From positions 1 through 64,000 of the forward strand of contig CACNQS010000002.1 in assembly GCA_902622625.1 (NCBI GenBank): 64,000 bases of DNA. The letters run 5' to 3'. This stretch comes from an uncultured Prochlorococcus sp. (GTDB lineage Bacteria; Cyanobacteriota; Cyanobacteriia; PCC-6307; Cyanobiaceae). Within the stretch, counting starts at the first letter, position 1. Each line of letters begins with the position of its first letter. Below are positions 46,254-59,929 of the stretch, in pieces. The notes under the pieces were generated by a model. It was not told the origin of the DNA and did not search any database. It saw nothing but the letters and a program-made list of their open reading frames with translations. The translations under genes and the position numbers were made by a program.

Positions 46254-46916
46254 TTAATTTTTATTTTCGATTATGTGTGGTTTGATAATTATCGTTTTTT
46301 TATCTATTACCGCAATTTCTGGATAGCAATTTTTGGGCTTATCCTTTGGCCCAATAGCTATAACATCTGCAATTCTTAACTGTAAAGGGTTCAGATAAAG
46401 TGATGCAATAGAGGCATTTTTATTTCCACTTTTTCCCGCAAATGCGATTCCTAGTAATTTGCCCCAAACGTAAATATTTTTCTTAGCAGAAACTATTGCC
46501 CCTGGGTTAACGTCTCCAATAATGCATAGGTTTCCATTAGAAGATATTCTTTCACCGGATCGTACTGTCCCTTTGTGAAGAATATCGTCTTTCTTTTTTG
46601 AATTGAATAATAGTAAATTATTTTTAATCTTTTGCTCTTTTAAATATTCTGACTCTATTTTTAAAGACTTTCCACTCAGGATTGTTTCTCGAATGTTGGA
46701 GTAAATGCATAATGAACAAATATTAATTTTGTCAAAATGATTTTTTAATTTTGATAATTGATGAGAACTTATTGACTCATTGACTGCGAAAATTTTTGCT
46801 TCTAAAGGTTCCTTGATGGAAGAAAATCTTTTAAAAGTTTCATGGATATTATCTAAATCTAACAGAGAAAAAATTTCTAAATATTCACTTTTAGTGTCTT
46901 CTAAAACGATTTCCAT
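46254..46916 (-). CDS. minC: Septum site-determining protein MinC
   Basis: FtsZ inhibitor. The 220-residue protein has a divergent N-terminal domain and the C-terminal beta-helix: LHKGTVRSGERISSNGNLCI, IGDVNPGAIVSAKKNIYVWG, KLLGIAFAGKSGNKNASI and ADVIAIGPKD. The N-terminal domain is poorly conserved, as is common. Starts at ATG 46916, 4 bases after the HD hydrolase stop, so the HD gene, minC, minD and minE form one unit. Confidence 0.93.
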   Translation of the reverse strand: MEIVLEDTKSEYLEIFSLLDLDNIHETFKRFSSIKEPLEAKIFAVNESISSHQLSKLKNHFDKINICSLCIYSNIRETILSGKSLKIESEYLKEQKIKNNLLLFNSKKKDDILHKGTVRSGERISSNGNLCIIGDVNPGAIVSAKKNIYVWGKLLGIAFAGKSGNKNASIASLYLNPLQLRIADVIAIGPKDKPKNCYPEIAVIDKKTIIIKPHIIENKN

Positions 46917-46920
46917 TTAA

Positions 46921-48183
46921 TTAAATCTTGGAATTGTTTTTTATTAATGAAATTTCATTTTTGATTTCATTTCTGATCATATCGGGATAAATAATAAAAG
47001 AACTTTCCTCGGATCTCATTAAAGTTTTTATTAATGCAGAATTATTTTCAAGTGCGCTTTGATAAGTGCCGTCCCATATTTTTAGTGCATTATTAGATTC
47101 AAAACCTTTAAAAGACCTTTCCTTAATCCCGCAAAATATTTCTGAATCATAACCATTTTTTTCACATAATTTAGAGGCAAATGCAAGGATTTTTAATCTA
47201 TTCATCTTACTTAAATTACTTATGTCTGATGCCTTTAATAAATCTCTGTCAATAAACATTTTGCATAATGTAGAAAGTGGTTCAAAAGATTCATCTTTCC
47301 ATCTAATCAAATGATAATAAAAGGTTACATCATCATTTCTAATGAAATCATCAAAATCAACCTCTGAAGGTGAAAAAATCAATTTATGTAGAGAATTATC
47401 TAACCAAATATTCTTTTCATAATTATTTTTTATTGTGTGTAATATTTTTTCCAGAATCCATGTTGATATTTCGTTTATCCTATGATTGTAGATTGTTCTA
47501 TACATCAAGTTTCTAAGTACAAGGAAATGCTCAATAGCGATCACACCTTTTGGTTTGATTCCGATACTCCCATCAGGCGAGAAGGTAAGAGCTGAAATTA
47601 TTCTTTCTAAATCTACTAAGCCATAATTAGTACCTGTGTTGTAACTATCGCGCAAAAGATAATCGAGACGATCGCAATCTATCTCACTACTTATTAATGT
47701 TTTTAAAGGTTTTGAAAATAGTTGTTTTGATTGAAATAATTCACCAATTTTTCTTGGTAACTCGTTGTCATACTTTTTAAGGATTGAATTTATTGGAAAA
47801 TAATTGGTAACTAAGTTTTCAGACCATTGTTCGTGATCATGCTTGAATATAGCTTCACTAGTATGACTTAAAGGTCCATGACCTAAATCATGTAGTAGAG
47901 CTGCTCCATAAAGAACAAATTTATTTTCACAAAATGAAGATTTACTTTCAATTAATCTTTTATAAATTTTTCTTGCTATACAAAAAACACCAATTGAGTG
48001 AGTAAATCTACTTGATTCTGCTCCATGAAAAAGTAATGATGCCGCACCAAGTTGTTTTATTCTTCTTAGTCTTTGAAAAGCAACTGTATCAATTAATTCC
48101 ATAATCATTAATTCTTCTGGCTTTCCTGAATCAAATACTATTTCTTTATGAATTGGGTCATGAAAAATTCTTTTAATACTCAT
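46921..48183 (-). CDS. HD-domain phosphohydrolase, SAMHD1/dGTPase-like
   Basis: A 420-residue metal-dependent phosphohydrolase. The HD site is complete: FTHSIGVFCIARKIYKRLIE (first His), GAALLHDLGHGPLSHTSEAI (HD), and DRLDYLLRDSYNTGTNYGLV (last Asp). Family members hydrolyse dNTPs or other nucleotides; the substrate here is not known. I choose ATG 48183, where the conserved IKRIFHDPIHKEIVFD begins; a TTG at 48207 would add eight residues. The gene precedes minC by 4 bases, and the protease is 27 bases upstream. Confidence 0.88.
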   Translation of the reverse strand: MSIKRIFHDPIHKEIVFDSGKPEELMIMELIDTVAFQRLRRIKQLGAASLLFHGAESSRFTHSIGVFCIARKIYKRLIESKSSFCENKFVLYGAALLHDLGHGPLSHTSEAIFKHDHEQWSENLVTNYFPINSILKKYDNELPRKIGELFQSKQLFSKPLKTLISSEIDCDRLDYLLRDSYNTGTNYGLVDLERIISALTFSPDGSIGIKPKGVIAIEHFLVLRNLMYRTIYNHRINEISTWILEKILHTIKNNYEKNIWLDNSLHKLIFSPSEVDFDDFIRNDDVTFYYHLIRWKDESFEPLSTLCKMFIDRDLLKASDISNLSKMNRLKILAFASKLCEKNGYDSEIFCGIKERSFKGFESNNALKIWDGTYQSALENNSALIKTLMRSEESSFIIYPDMIRNEIKNEISLIKNNSKI

Positions 48184-48210
48184 ATTTTTTAAATTTTTTA
48201 TTTTCAATCT

Positions 48211-49506
48211 TTAGCCATCTAAAGATTTAATTTCTTCATTATTTAATTCAATTACTTGACCTGAAACTTCTCCTTTTTCTAGAAGCGACCCCAAAAATAA
48301 TTCTGCATTCCTCACCCATTTATCGTCAGTACTTCCATAATCACTTGCATCGGGTAGATCAAGTAATTTGTCAGGAGTCATACCTTGGCCTTGAATATTA
48401 TTACCATTTGGAGTTAGGTAACTAGCCACAGTTATAGCAATCCCACTTTCTTCTCCCAAACTTTTTAAGGATTGAATTAAACCTTTCCCATAAGTTTGTT
48501 CTCCCATAAGAATTGACCTCTCATTATCTTGTAAAGAACCAGCAAGTATTTCACTGGCACTTGCAGTACCTTTATTTACTAAAGTCACCATTGGTCCATC
48601 AAAAGATGTCTCTTTTTGAGAAATAATTGCGTCTTTGATTCCATTTCTATCTTTTGTCTCGACTATAGGTTTCTCACTCAATAATGAGTCTGCAACTGCT
48701 ATTCCTGAGCTTACTAGTCCCCCTGAATTATTCCTAAGATCCAAGATCAAGGCCTCAACCTCTTTCTCTTTTAGCTCTTGAAGTGCTTCTTCAACTTTTT
48801 TGGGAACGCTTTCGCTGAATTGAGTTATCCTTAAATATCCTATAGTGTGAGAATCGTCTCTTAATCTTTTTGTTCTAACTGGTCTTAGATCTACTGATCT
48901 CCTCTCGAGATCGACTTCCCTAATTTCTCCTGATTCCGAAGATACTTCAACTAAAACTTTTGTCCCTGATTCACCTCTTAACTTAGAGGCAGTACTTGCA
49001 AGGCCTAATTTTTCTGATGAGATTCCGTCCACTGTCTCTATTAAGTCCCCGCTCACTATTCCAGCTTCTTCAGCTGGCGAACCCCCAAGAGTAGAGATTA
49101 CTTTAACTTTATTGTTATCATCTTCACCTAATTGAAGCCCAACCCCATTAATTTCACTCCCAAAATTACTTGATTTCAGTAGTTCATAATCTTTTGGGCG
49201 TAGAACTCTCGTGTAGGGATCGTCTAGTGGTTTTAACATATCCTCAATTGCGGAAAAAGCCTCTTCACTTGTTTCAATTTGTTTCTGTAATGTTTTTTGT
49301 CGAATTCTTTTCCATTGGATTTCATCAAACTTTTCTGGATCATAAAAACCTTCGTTTACCAGGGTCCAAGCGTCAAGTACTAATTGCCTGCTATCACTAA
49401 GAGCATCCACTCTTTCAATCAACAAAAGATTGAGAGAAAGAACGATGATCATTGATGCAGTGATTACAGTTTTGAATGTTAAAAGTTTGTTAAAAGATGA
49501 ATTCAT
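48211..49506 (-). CDS. Carboxyl-terminal processing protease (Ctp, S41 family)
   Basis: Periplasmic/lumenal protease of 431 residues; such proteases mature D1 (CtpA) or act on envelope proteins (CtpB/C). An N-terminal hydrophobic signal (TVITASMIIVLSLNLLLIE) precedes ALSDSRQLVLDAWTLVNEGF. A PDZ domain (VKVISTLGGSPAEEAGIVSG) is followed by the Ser-Lys dyad: NKGTASASEILAGSLQ and GEQTYGKGLIQSLKSL. Start set at ATG 49506; GTG 49524 and TTG 49527 are in frame upstream. Divergent from petB (71 bases). Which Ctp type it is needs comparison; the location next to petB does not decide it. Confidence 0.92.
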   Translation of the reverse strand: MNSSFNKLLTFKTVITASMIIVLSLNLLLIERVDALSDSRQLVLDAWTLVNEGFYDPEKFDEIQWKRIRQKTLQKQIETSEEAFSAIEDMLKPLDDPYTRVLRPKDYELLKSSNFGSEINGVGLQLGEDDNNKVKVISTLGGSPAEEAGIVSGDLIETVDGISSEKLGLASTASKLRGESGTKVLVEVSSESGEIREVDLERRSVDLRPVRTKRLRDDSHTIGYLRITQFSESVPKKVEEALQELKEKEVEALILDLRNNSGGLVSSGIAVADSLLSEKPIVETKDRNGIKDAIISQKETSFDGPMVTLVNKGTASASEILAGSLQDNERSILMGEQTYGKGLIQSLKSLGEESGIAITVASYLTPNGNNIQGQGMTPDKLLDLPDASDYGSTDDKWVRNAELFLGSLLEKGEVSGQVIELNNEEIKSLDG

Positions 49507-49577
49507 TGGGTTAAGTGTTAACACCAAGTATAAGAATTTTAAGTAAGCTCTTTATATCAAAGCTAATTTTTTTTTGG

Positions 49578-50234
49578 ATGGCGAATTCTTCATCTGTTTA
49601 TGACTGGTTTCAAGAAAGACTTGAAATCCAAGACATAACTGACGACGTAACTTCCAAGTACGTACCCCCTCATGTAAATATTTTTTATTGTTTAGGAGGC
49701 ATAACTTTAGTATGCTTCCTAATTCAATTTGCAACAGGTTTTGCAATGACTTTTTACTATAAGCCAACAGTTACACAAGCTTATAGTTCAGTTAGCTATT
49801 TAATGACCGATGTAAGTTTTGGGTGGTTAATAAGATCTGTGCATAGATGGAGTGCATCAATGATGGTCTTGATGTTAATCCTTCACGTTTTTAGGGTTTA
49901 TCTTACTGGAGGGTTTAAAAGGCCAAGAGAATTAACTTGGGTTACAGGTGTTGTAATGGCAGTCATAACAGTCGCTTTTGGAGTGACAGGATACTCCCTA
50001 CCTTGGGATCAGGTAGGTTATTGGGCAGTTAAAATAGTTTCAGGTGTTCCCGCTGCAATCCCAGTAATTGGAGACTTTATGGTTGAACTTCTTAGAGGTG
50101 GAGAAAGCGTTGGACAATCCACTTTAACCAGATTTTACAGTCTTCATACGTTTGTATTGCCATGGTCATTGGCAGTATTCATGTTGATGCACTTTTTAAT
50201 GATTCGTAAACAGGGTATTTCAGGTCCTTTATAA
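49578..50234 (+). CDS. petB: Cytochrome b6
   Basis: Four-helix b-heme subunit of the cytochrome b6f complex. From ATG 49578 the protein has 218 residues: [80 protein letters not shown] and [20 protein letters not shown] with the heme-ligand His. The frame is open further upstream to 49515, but this ATG matches the family. petD follows 33 bases downstream. Confidence 0.98.
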   Translation: MANSSSVYDWFQERLEIQDITDDVTSKYVPPHVNIFYCLGGITLVCFLIQFATGFAMTFYYKPTVTQAYSSVSYLMTDVSFGWLIRSVHRWSASMMVLMLILHVFRVYLTGGFKRPRELTWVTGVVMAVITVAFGVTGYSLPWDQVGYWAVKIVSGVPAAIPVIGDFMVELLRGGESVGQSTLTRFYSLHTFVLPWSLAVFMLMHFLMIRKQGISGPL

Positions 50235-50267
50235 ACTCTTATACTTAAACCATTATCAGTTCTCCAT

Positions 50268-50750
50268 ATGTCTACATTAAAAAAACCAGATCTATCTGAT
50301 CCAAAATTGAGAGCAAAGTTGGCTAAAGGTATGGGCCATAATTATTATGGTGAACCAGCTTGGCCAAATGATTTACTATATATTTTCCCTGTAGTTATCC
50401 TTGGAACTATTGCTTGTGTAGTTGGATTAGCAGTTCTTGACCCTGCAATGTTGGGTGACAAAGCTAATCCCTTCGCAACACCTCTAGAAATACTTCCTGA
50501 ATGGTACCTCTATCCAGTTTTTCAAATACTTAGGGTAGTTCCTAATAAACTTTTGGGTATCGCACTTCAAACGTTAATTCCACTTGGATTAATGATTTTA
50601 CCCTTCATCGAAAACGTTAATAAATTCTCTAATCCATTTAGAAGACCAATAGCAATGTCTGTTTTCTTATTCGGAACTTTTCTAACCATATATCTTGGAA
50701 TTGGAGCATGTTTGCCAATTGATAAATCACTTACTTTAGGATTATTTTAA
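50268..50750 (+). CDS. petD: Cytochrome b6f subunit IV
   Basis: Quinol-side subunit of the b6f complex with three helices. The 160-residue protein has [40 protein letters not shown] (PEWY motif of the Qo site), [20 protein letters not shown], and [18 protein letters not shown]. Starts at ATG 50268, downstream of petB in the normal petBD order. Convergent with the invertase gene. Confidence 0.98.
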
Positions 50751-50752
50751 GA

Positions 50753-52192
50753 TTAAATTTTAAACATATCTAAATCGTTATACTCAGTCCTTAGGAAATG
50801 ATTCATTAATAAAAAGCCAACGATTGTCCAAGTTTGATATGTCCTTGATTGTTGTCCAACCCATGTACCTGTAGGACCATCAAAATATTCTGCCCATTCT
50901 TGCTTAGGTAATTGATTAAGTTGACACCAATAGGATTCTTCTATTAAAGATTTCATTTCTTCCATGAGAATTACATCATCAGAACCGTATTTTTTTTGAT
51001 GCAATAGTACAGCTGCACCAAAAAACCATAGCAAACTTGGCCAATGTCCACCGTTATGGTAGCTCCAAGGCCAATTTTTCGGATCCGATCCAGTTTTGTT
51101 TTGCCATTCTTCAACATCCATATGAGGATGACAAATCCTCATAGGCATTTGTGCCATCAAATGCTGTCTGTTATGTAAAACCAATCTAAATAAAGCTCTT
51201 TGCTCTTCAGGAGGTAGTACTCCGAACATACATGCTAAAGAATTTCCTAAACTGTAAAATCGAAAGTCTGGCCTTCCTGTCCTAATATTTCCTATTAAGT
51301 AACCACCTCTATTCTCTAACCAATCTTGTAGCCATGAGGGAACTACTTGAGGTTGAACGTTAAATTCATTGAAGTGTTGATCATCTCCATACTGCTCAGT
51401 TGGCCTTCTTCTTAAAATTTGCATTGTTTGGCTGGTAACCCAATAATGTTTTAAAAGAAAACTTCCTAAATCCTTAACCCATTGATTTGTAAGAATAAGT
51501 CTTTGGTCTAGAAGTCTACTAACATGATCTGCTCTACTTAATTCCATTAAGTTGATACAACTTTTTAAACATCCATGAAGTAAAACTTCAACTTCTAGGG
51601 GTGCTCCCCATACATCCATGGGTCTATCAATCATAAATGCGCAATCTGGAACAAAAAGTACTGGAGTACCCTCAAATGTTGGGTGCAGAACTAGATCTAG
51701 TAGAAGTTGAATACCTCTTTGAACACTTTGACTTTTCCCGAATGCATAATCGCCGCTTTTATTTACATAATACCAACATAAAATGGGCCACCATAAACTT
51801 GCATCAGCTGAAGTAATCCTCCCTATTGATCTCTGACCATAGTCTCCAATGAGCTTTCCATTCTCTTCAATGAAACTAGTCGGAAATACTCCACGTGTTT
51901 GGTAATTAGCGCTTTGTAATTCAAGACACACAGTTAGGAACTTTTTTACAATTTCATACCGTTTTTGAGTTATGAGGTAAATCATTACAGGAACGTTGTC
52001 CCTTAAAAATATTTCTCCATAATTTAATTTTTTATTTTTTGTTGGGTGTTCTAGTGCAGCAACGCTCCCTACTAACTCGCCAGAGATTTCAACCAAAGTC
52101 TTTTCGAAGTGTTTTTTTGCATTTGTTACAATTATTTCTTCCTCGGAACTTGGCCTTACTCTTAAATTTTTTTGACTAAATCTTTCTGCCAT
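50753..52192 (-). CDS. Glycoside hydrolase family 100 alkaline/neutral invertase
   Basis: Cytosolic enzyme that hydrolyses sucrose to glucose and fructose. The 479-residue protein is of GH100 type: NYGEIFLRDNVPVMIYLITQ, GRITSADASLWWPILCWYYV with the catalytic Asp, DVWGAPLEVEVLLHGCL, and PWSYHNGGHWPSLLWFFGAA. Sucrose is a compatible solute in some picocyanobacteria, which may explain it. Starts at ATG 52192; no sucrose synthesis genes are adjacent. Ends convergent with petD. Confidence 0.92.
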   Translation of the reverse strand: MAERFSQKNLRVRPSSEEEIIVTNAKKHFEKTLVEISGELVGSVAALEHPTKNKKLNYGEIFLRDNVPVMIYLITQKRYEIVKKFLTVCLELQSANYQTRGVFPTSFIEENGKLIGDYGQRSIGRITSADASLWWPILCWYYVNKSGDYAFGKSQSVQRGIQLLLDLVLHPTFEGTPVLFVPDCAFMIDRPMDVWGAPLEVEVLLHGCLKSCINLMELSRADHVSRLLDQRLILTNQWVKDLGSFLLKHYWVTSQTMQILRRRPTEQYGDDQHFNEFNVQPQVVPSWLQDWLENRGGYLIGNIRTGRPDFRFYSLGNSLACMFGVLPPEEQRALFRLVLHNRQHLMAQMPMRICHPHMDVEEWQNKTGSDPKNWPWSYHNGGHWPSLLWFFGAAVLLHQKKYGSDDVILMEEMKSLIEESYWCQLNQLPKQEWAEYFDGPTGTWVGQQSRTYQTWTIVGFLLMNHFLRTEYNDLDMFKI

Positions 52193-52797
52193 TTCATTTA
52201 TATCCCTTTATTTAAGCCTAGTTGTTTAAAGAGACTTTGAACAAATAAAAAATTAATAAAAAATTTTTGTATAAAAGGTTGCACAATTACAGTGAAATGG
52301 TTTAATATTTCCTTCTGGGCAAAAATATACTTTTTGCATTATTCAACCAATTACCTTAAATCTGATTTTTGGTAATTTTATGAATTTTCTGGAGATTTGA
52401 TTCTAATCATTTTTTCTAGCCAGAAAAGGGGTTATCCCTTACAAATGAGTTATTCACTAGTTGTTTAACTTTGCACCTAGAAAATTTAAAAACTTAGGAA
52501 CTGATGCTTTTATTGCGTCGAGAATAAATAAATTTATTTTTGCTTATTCAAAGATGTATATGCAATAAAGGTGTGAGGTCCCGTCAAGAATATATAAAAT
52601 GTCATCAATTGCTAACTTTTGGCTTTGATGCAAACGGATCTGAGATCTTGGAAAGTCACTTTAGAATTTTTTTTAATGTGCACTCAATGTAATCCTTAAA
52701 ATTTAAGGAGGCTGAAACTAAATACATAAACTGAAGTTTTTATTTGGATAAAGCAATTCAATTTGAGTAGATTTGTCTACAAAAGGATTTGAACACA
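52193..52797 (+). other. Leader and promoter region of the rRNA operon, no gene seen
   Basis: About 600 bases without a supportable coding frame on either strand, very AT-rich. It must hold the invertase promoter (minus strand) and the rRNA operon promoter. Visible: a weak hairpin AAGGGGTTATCCCTT near 52430, a TATA-like AATATATAAAATG near 52588, and a short GTAGATTTGTCTAC hairpin near 52768 that may be part of 16S processing. I cannot fix the transcription start. Confidence 0.6.
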
Positions 52798-52799
52798 AC

Positions 52800-54278
<1,479 letters not shown>

Positions 54279-54341
54279 ACAGGGAGACAACAAAATGTTT
54301 AATATTATTATTTTGTCACCTTAGGTCGATCGGTATCTCAC

Positions 54342-54361
54342 ATTCTTAATTAATTAAGAAT
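54342..54361. repeat. 20-bp perfect palindrome in the 16S-tRNA-Ile spacer
   Basis: ATTCTTAATTAATTAAGAAT is fully self-complementary. It follows another hairpin, ACAAAAT (54290-54296) with ATTTTGT (54310-54316). Both probably fold in the spacer transcript and help 16S processing. Confidence 0.65.
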
Positions 54362-54404
54362 TTCAATTTCTAAGTTTTTCTAGGTCACACCCATTATTTT
54401 TCCT

Positions 54405-54478
<74 letters not shown>

Positions 54479-54490
54479 TATCTCTATGTT

Positions 54491-54563
54491 GGGGGTATAG
54501 CTCAGTTGGTAGAGCGCCTGCTTTGCAAGCAGGATGTCAGCGGTTCGAGTCCGCTTACCTCCA
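54491..54563 (+). tRNA. tRNA-Ala (UGC)
   Basis: Acceptor GGGGGTA/TACCTCC (one G-U pair), D-arm TAGCTCAGTTGGTAGAGCG, anticodon loop TTTGCAA giving UGC, T-arm AGCGG TTCGAGT CCGCT, discriminator A. 73 bases, 12 bases after tRNA-Ile. Confidence 0.98.
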
Positions 54564-54695
54564 CTGATTACCACCTCTTCCATATTTTTTTAGAAGGGAA
54601 ATGTTTTGAGTTGTGATCGAATTCTGAACGAATCTAGCTTCCTAATCAAAGTATTAAGATGCTGGACTCATTGAATTAATTTCATTGTTTTCAGA

Positions 54696-54716
54696 GAACC
54701 TTGACAACTGCATAGA
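54696..54716 (+). promoter_or_regulatory. BoxA-like antitermination site and 5' strand of the 23S processing stem
   Basis: GAACCTTGACAACTGCATAG matches the cyanobacterial spacer boxA core (GAACCTTG). It is complementary at 20 of 21 positions to 57735-57755, beyond the 23S 3' end, so the same sequence also forms one strand of the long-range stem around 23S. Confidence 0.75.
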
Positions 54717-54822
54717 TTATTTTTTTAAAGACAATAAGCATCTTTAATGATGCAGATTTATTATTTGTGCAAATGCATTAATAACAATTCTATTAAGCTG
54801 ATGCTTCAATTTTGAAGTTATT

Positions 54823-57697
<2,875 letters not shown>

Positions 57698-57734
57698 AAT
57701 AAACTTAATTTATTGTTTTTAATTTATATAATTT

Positions 57735-57755
57735 TCTATGCAGTTCTCAAGGTTC
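57735..57755 (+). repeat. 3' strand of the long-range 23S processing stem
   Basis: TCTATGCAGTTCTCAAGGTT (then C) is the reverse complement of 54696-54716 with one mismatch. It lies in the 23S-5S spacer. Confidence 0.75.
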
Positions 57756-57761
57756 ACACTA

Positions 57762-57879
57762 TCCTGGTGTTCATGGCGATGTGGAACCACTCCGATCCAT
57801 CTCGAACTCGGTTGTGAAACGCATCAGCGGCGAAAATATTTAGGGGGTAGCCCCTTGAGAAAATAGCTCGATGCCAGGT
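57762..57879 (+). rRNA. rrf: 5S ribosomal RNA
   Basis: Begins TCCTGGTGTTCATGGCGATG and closes with GATGCCAGGT, pairing into helix I; the typical CACTCCGATCCATCTCGAAC loop is present. About 118 bases; ends may shift by a few bases. Confidence 0.96.
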
Positions 57880-57889
57880 AAAAATATTT

Positions 57890-57926
57890 AAAAGGGTTTA
57901 CTCTTCTTGAGTAAACCCTTTTTTAT
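57890..57926 (+). terminator. Intrinsic terminator of the rRNA operon, overlapping the mutM 3' end
   Basis: AAAAGGGTTTACTC pairs with GAGTAAACCCTTTT around TTCTT, then TT. With an A-run on the 5' side it also works on the minus strand, where it terminates mutM. The mutM stop codon (57923-57925) lies in the T-rich end. Confidence 0.92.
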
Positions 57927-58801
57927 TTTTGGCACCTAGGACACCAATGGGTACTTCTTCCAGTAATTTTTTTTCTTTCAATTAAATTTCCGCATTTACG
58001 ACATTCTTTCCCAGTTCTCCTATAGACATTTGTCTGTAATCCAAAATTCCCATTTTCTCCTTCCAAGTCTCTAAAATCGCTAAATGTAGTGCCCCCAGAA
58101 CCTATACTTTTTTTTAATACATTTACAATTGATTCTTTGAGTTTGACTAACTCGTTCTTTTTTATTGTTCGAGCTTCTCTAAAAGGGGAGATGCCAGCGG
58201 AGTATAAACTTTCATCAGCATAAATATTACCTATACCCGCCACTATTGTTTGATCTAATAAAATAGCCTTTATAGATTTTGTTCTTTTTGAAATAACTTT
58301 CTTGAGGTAATTTGCATCGAAATCTTTAGAAAATGGCTCTGGTCCTAATGAACCTAATCCCTTAATTATTTTGTTAAGCGATAGGTCTTTATTAATCCAC
58401 CACATTTGACCAAAACTTCTTACGTCAATGTACCTAAGCTCATTATTATTTTTATCGAAAAATCTTATTCTTGTATGTTTACAAGGATGACTTGAGTTTT
58501 CAATAAATTTAAAATATCCAGTCATTCTTAAATGAACTACAAGAAATCCGTTATTTTCTAGATTTTTTAGAGGAAATTGAGAATTCTCATTTTGAACTTC
58601 TTTTAATTGAGCTATTAAATATTTTCCTCTTCTATCCCATTTATCAATAAGTGAGTTCCTAAGTCCTTTAATGAATTCTTCTTTTTTTGTTGGGAATGCA
58701 ACAGTTGAATCCCTACAGACTTCTACTTTTTTAATAATAAAGTTATTAAGTTTTTGTTCTAAACCTCTTCGAACTGTTTCTACTTCAGGTAATTCAGGCA
58801 A
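57923..58801 (-). CDS. mutM: Formamidopyrimidine-DNA glycosylase
   Basis: Removes 8-oxoguanine and formamidopyrimidines. The 292-residue protein has the N-terminal [17 protein letters not shown] (catalytic Pro2 and Glu3), [27 protein letters not shown], and the C-terminal zinc finger [20 protein letters not shown] ending in THWCPRCQ. Starts at ATG 58801. It lies 4 bases downstream of psaE on the same strand, an unusual but real pairing. Confidence 0.97.
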   Translation of the reverse strand: MPELPEVETVRRGLEQKLNNFIIKKVEVCRDSTVAFPTKKEEFIKGLRNSLIDKWDRRGKYLIAQLKEVQNENSQFPLKNLENNGFLVVHLRMTGYFKFIENSSHPCKHTRIRFFDKNNNELRYIDVRSFGQMWWINKDLSLNKIIKGLGSLGPEPFSKDFDANYLKKVISKRTKSIKAILLDQTIVAGIGNIYADESLYSAGISPFREARTIKKNELVKLKESIVNVLKKSIGSGGTTFSDFRDLEGENGNFGLQTNVYRRTGKECRKCGNLIERKKITGRSTHWCPRCQK

Positions 58802-58805
58802 TTAT

Positions 58806-59015
58806 TTAAGCTTTTTCTAATTCACTTTCAGCGAAATTATTTGTATTTGCTCCACCATCAGTTCCGCTAATCCCAGCGTAATTTACTTTATCGAATCTGA
58901 CTACACAGTTATATTTAATGCCTGAGGTATCAACTGAAGCAACTTTACCTATTTCATTGTACCAATATGATTCTGGTCTTTTTACTCTTACGAGATCTCC
59001 TCTTGAAATAGCCAT
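58806..59015 (-). CDS. psaE: Photosystem I subunit IV
   Basis: Stromal photosystem I subunit that helps ferredoxin docking and cyclic flow. The 69-residue SH3-like protein reads [40 protein letters not shown] and [20 protein letters not shown]. Starts at ATG 59015. Length and composition are standard. Confidence 0.98.
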   Translation of the reverse strand: MAISRGDLVRVKRPESYWYNEIGKVASVDTSGIKYNCVVRFDKVNYAGISGTDGGANTNNFAESELEKA

Positions 59016-59095
59016 TTCTATTAATTTAACTTTTTGTAGAATAACCCATCATTAATATTCTTAGACAAATTATTCACACATATTAATTAAAAGTT

Positions 59096-59869
59096 TTAAC
59101 AAAAATCATTTATTAAATTATTTTCGAATTCTTCTTTAGCAGGCTTACTTCCCATCCATTTCCTGCCAGGTATCCTTACATCTAACTCATTTGTATCACA
59201 ATTGATTGAAAGAATCAGTTTTTTATTTTCTTGATTTAGTACGTTTAAAATTTTTCTACCTTTAATATCTTTATATGGTTTACTTTCAATACTTATAGGA
59301 CCATAAATTTTTTTATCTAACTCAAATAATTCATTATTTTTTTTATTTTCAGTTGCTTTATGATTTGCTGAATTAATAATGTTCTTTTTTCTTAATATCA
59401 GTTTTTGACCAACTTTTATTGAATCAGGATTATTGAGGTTATTAATCTCTATTAGATCGATTACTTTTAAATTATATTTGTTTGATATCTCAGTAAGATT
59501 TTCACCAGTTTGAACAATATGATAATTATTTATTATATCTGATTGTTTTGCAAGATTTTCAGTAGATTCGGAGATAATAATATTTTGGCCAATAAAGATA
59601 TAATTTTCGTCTTTTAAGTTATTTAATTTAATGATTAAATCTTTATTTATCGAATATAATTTTGAAATACTTGACAATGTATCTCCACTTTTAACAATAT
59701 GAATTTTTTTTATTTCAGTTTTTTCTTCAGTAATTGATTCTTTTCTAGCAATATTTTCAATTTTATTTTTTTCTGAAAATATATTTTCTTCTGATTTTAT
59801 CAATGATTGATTAAAAAAATTAATAAATATGGCAATTACTAAAAATGCAAATTTCATAAAACTCACCAT
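59096..59869 (-). CDS. Exported protein with two LysM domains
   Basis: A 257-residue protein with an N-terminal signal or anchor (FMKFAFLVIAIFINFFNQSL). Two LysM modules: HIVKSGDTLSSISKLYSINK to about residue 99, and YHIVQTGENLTEISNKYNLK to about 160. A C-terminal segment ends with DCNTNELDV and FENNLINDFC-like sequence. LysM binds peptidoglycan, so this is a wall-associated protein; no catalytic domain is visible. Confidence 0.88.
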   Translation of the reverse strand: MVSFMKFAFLVIAIFINFFNQSLIKSEENIFSEKNKIENIARKESITEEKTEIKKIHIVKSGDTLSSISKLYSINKDLIIKLNNLKDENYIFIGQNIIISESTENLAKQSDIINNYHIVQTGENLTEISNKYNLKVIDLIEINNLNNPDSIKVGQKLILRKKNIINSANHKATENKKNNELFELDKKIYGPISIESKPYKDIKGRKILNVLNQENKKLILSINCDTNELDVRIPGRKWMGSKPAKEEFENNLINDFC

Positions 59870-59929
59870 TTATTTAAGGATAATCTTTAAATTTAAAATC
59901 GCTAGGTTTTTGAAAACAATTTAAGTAAT

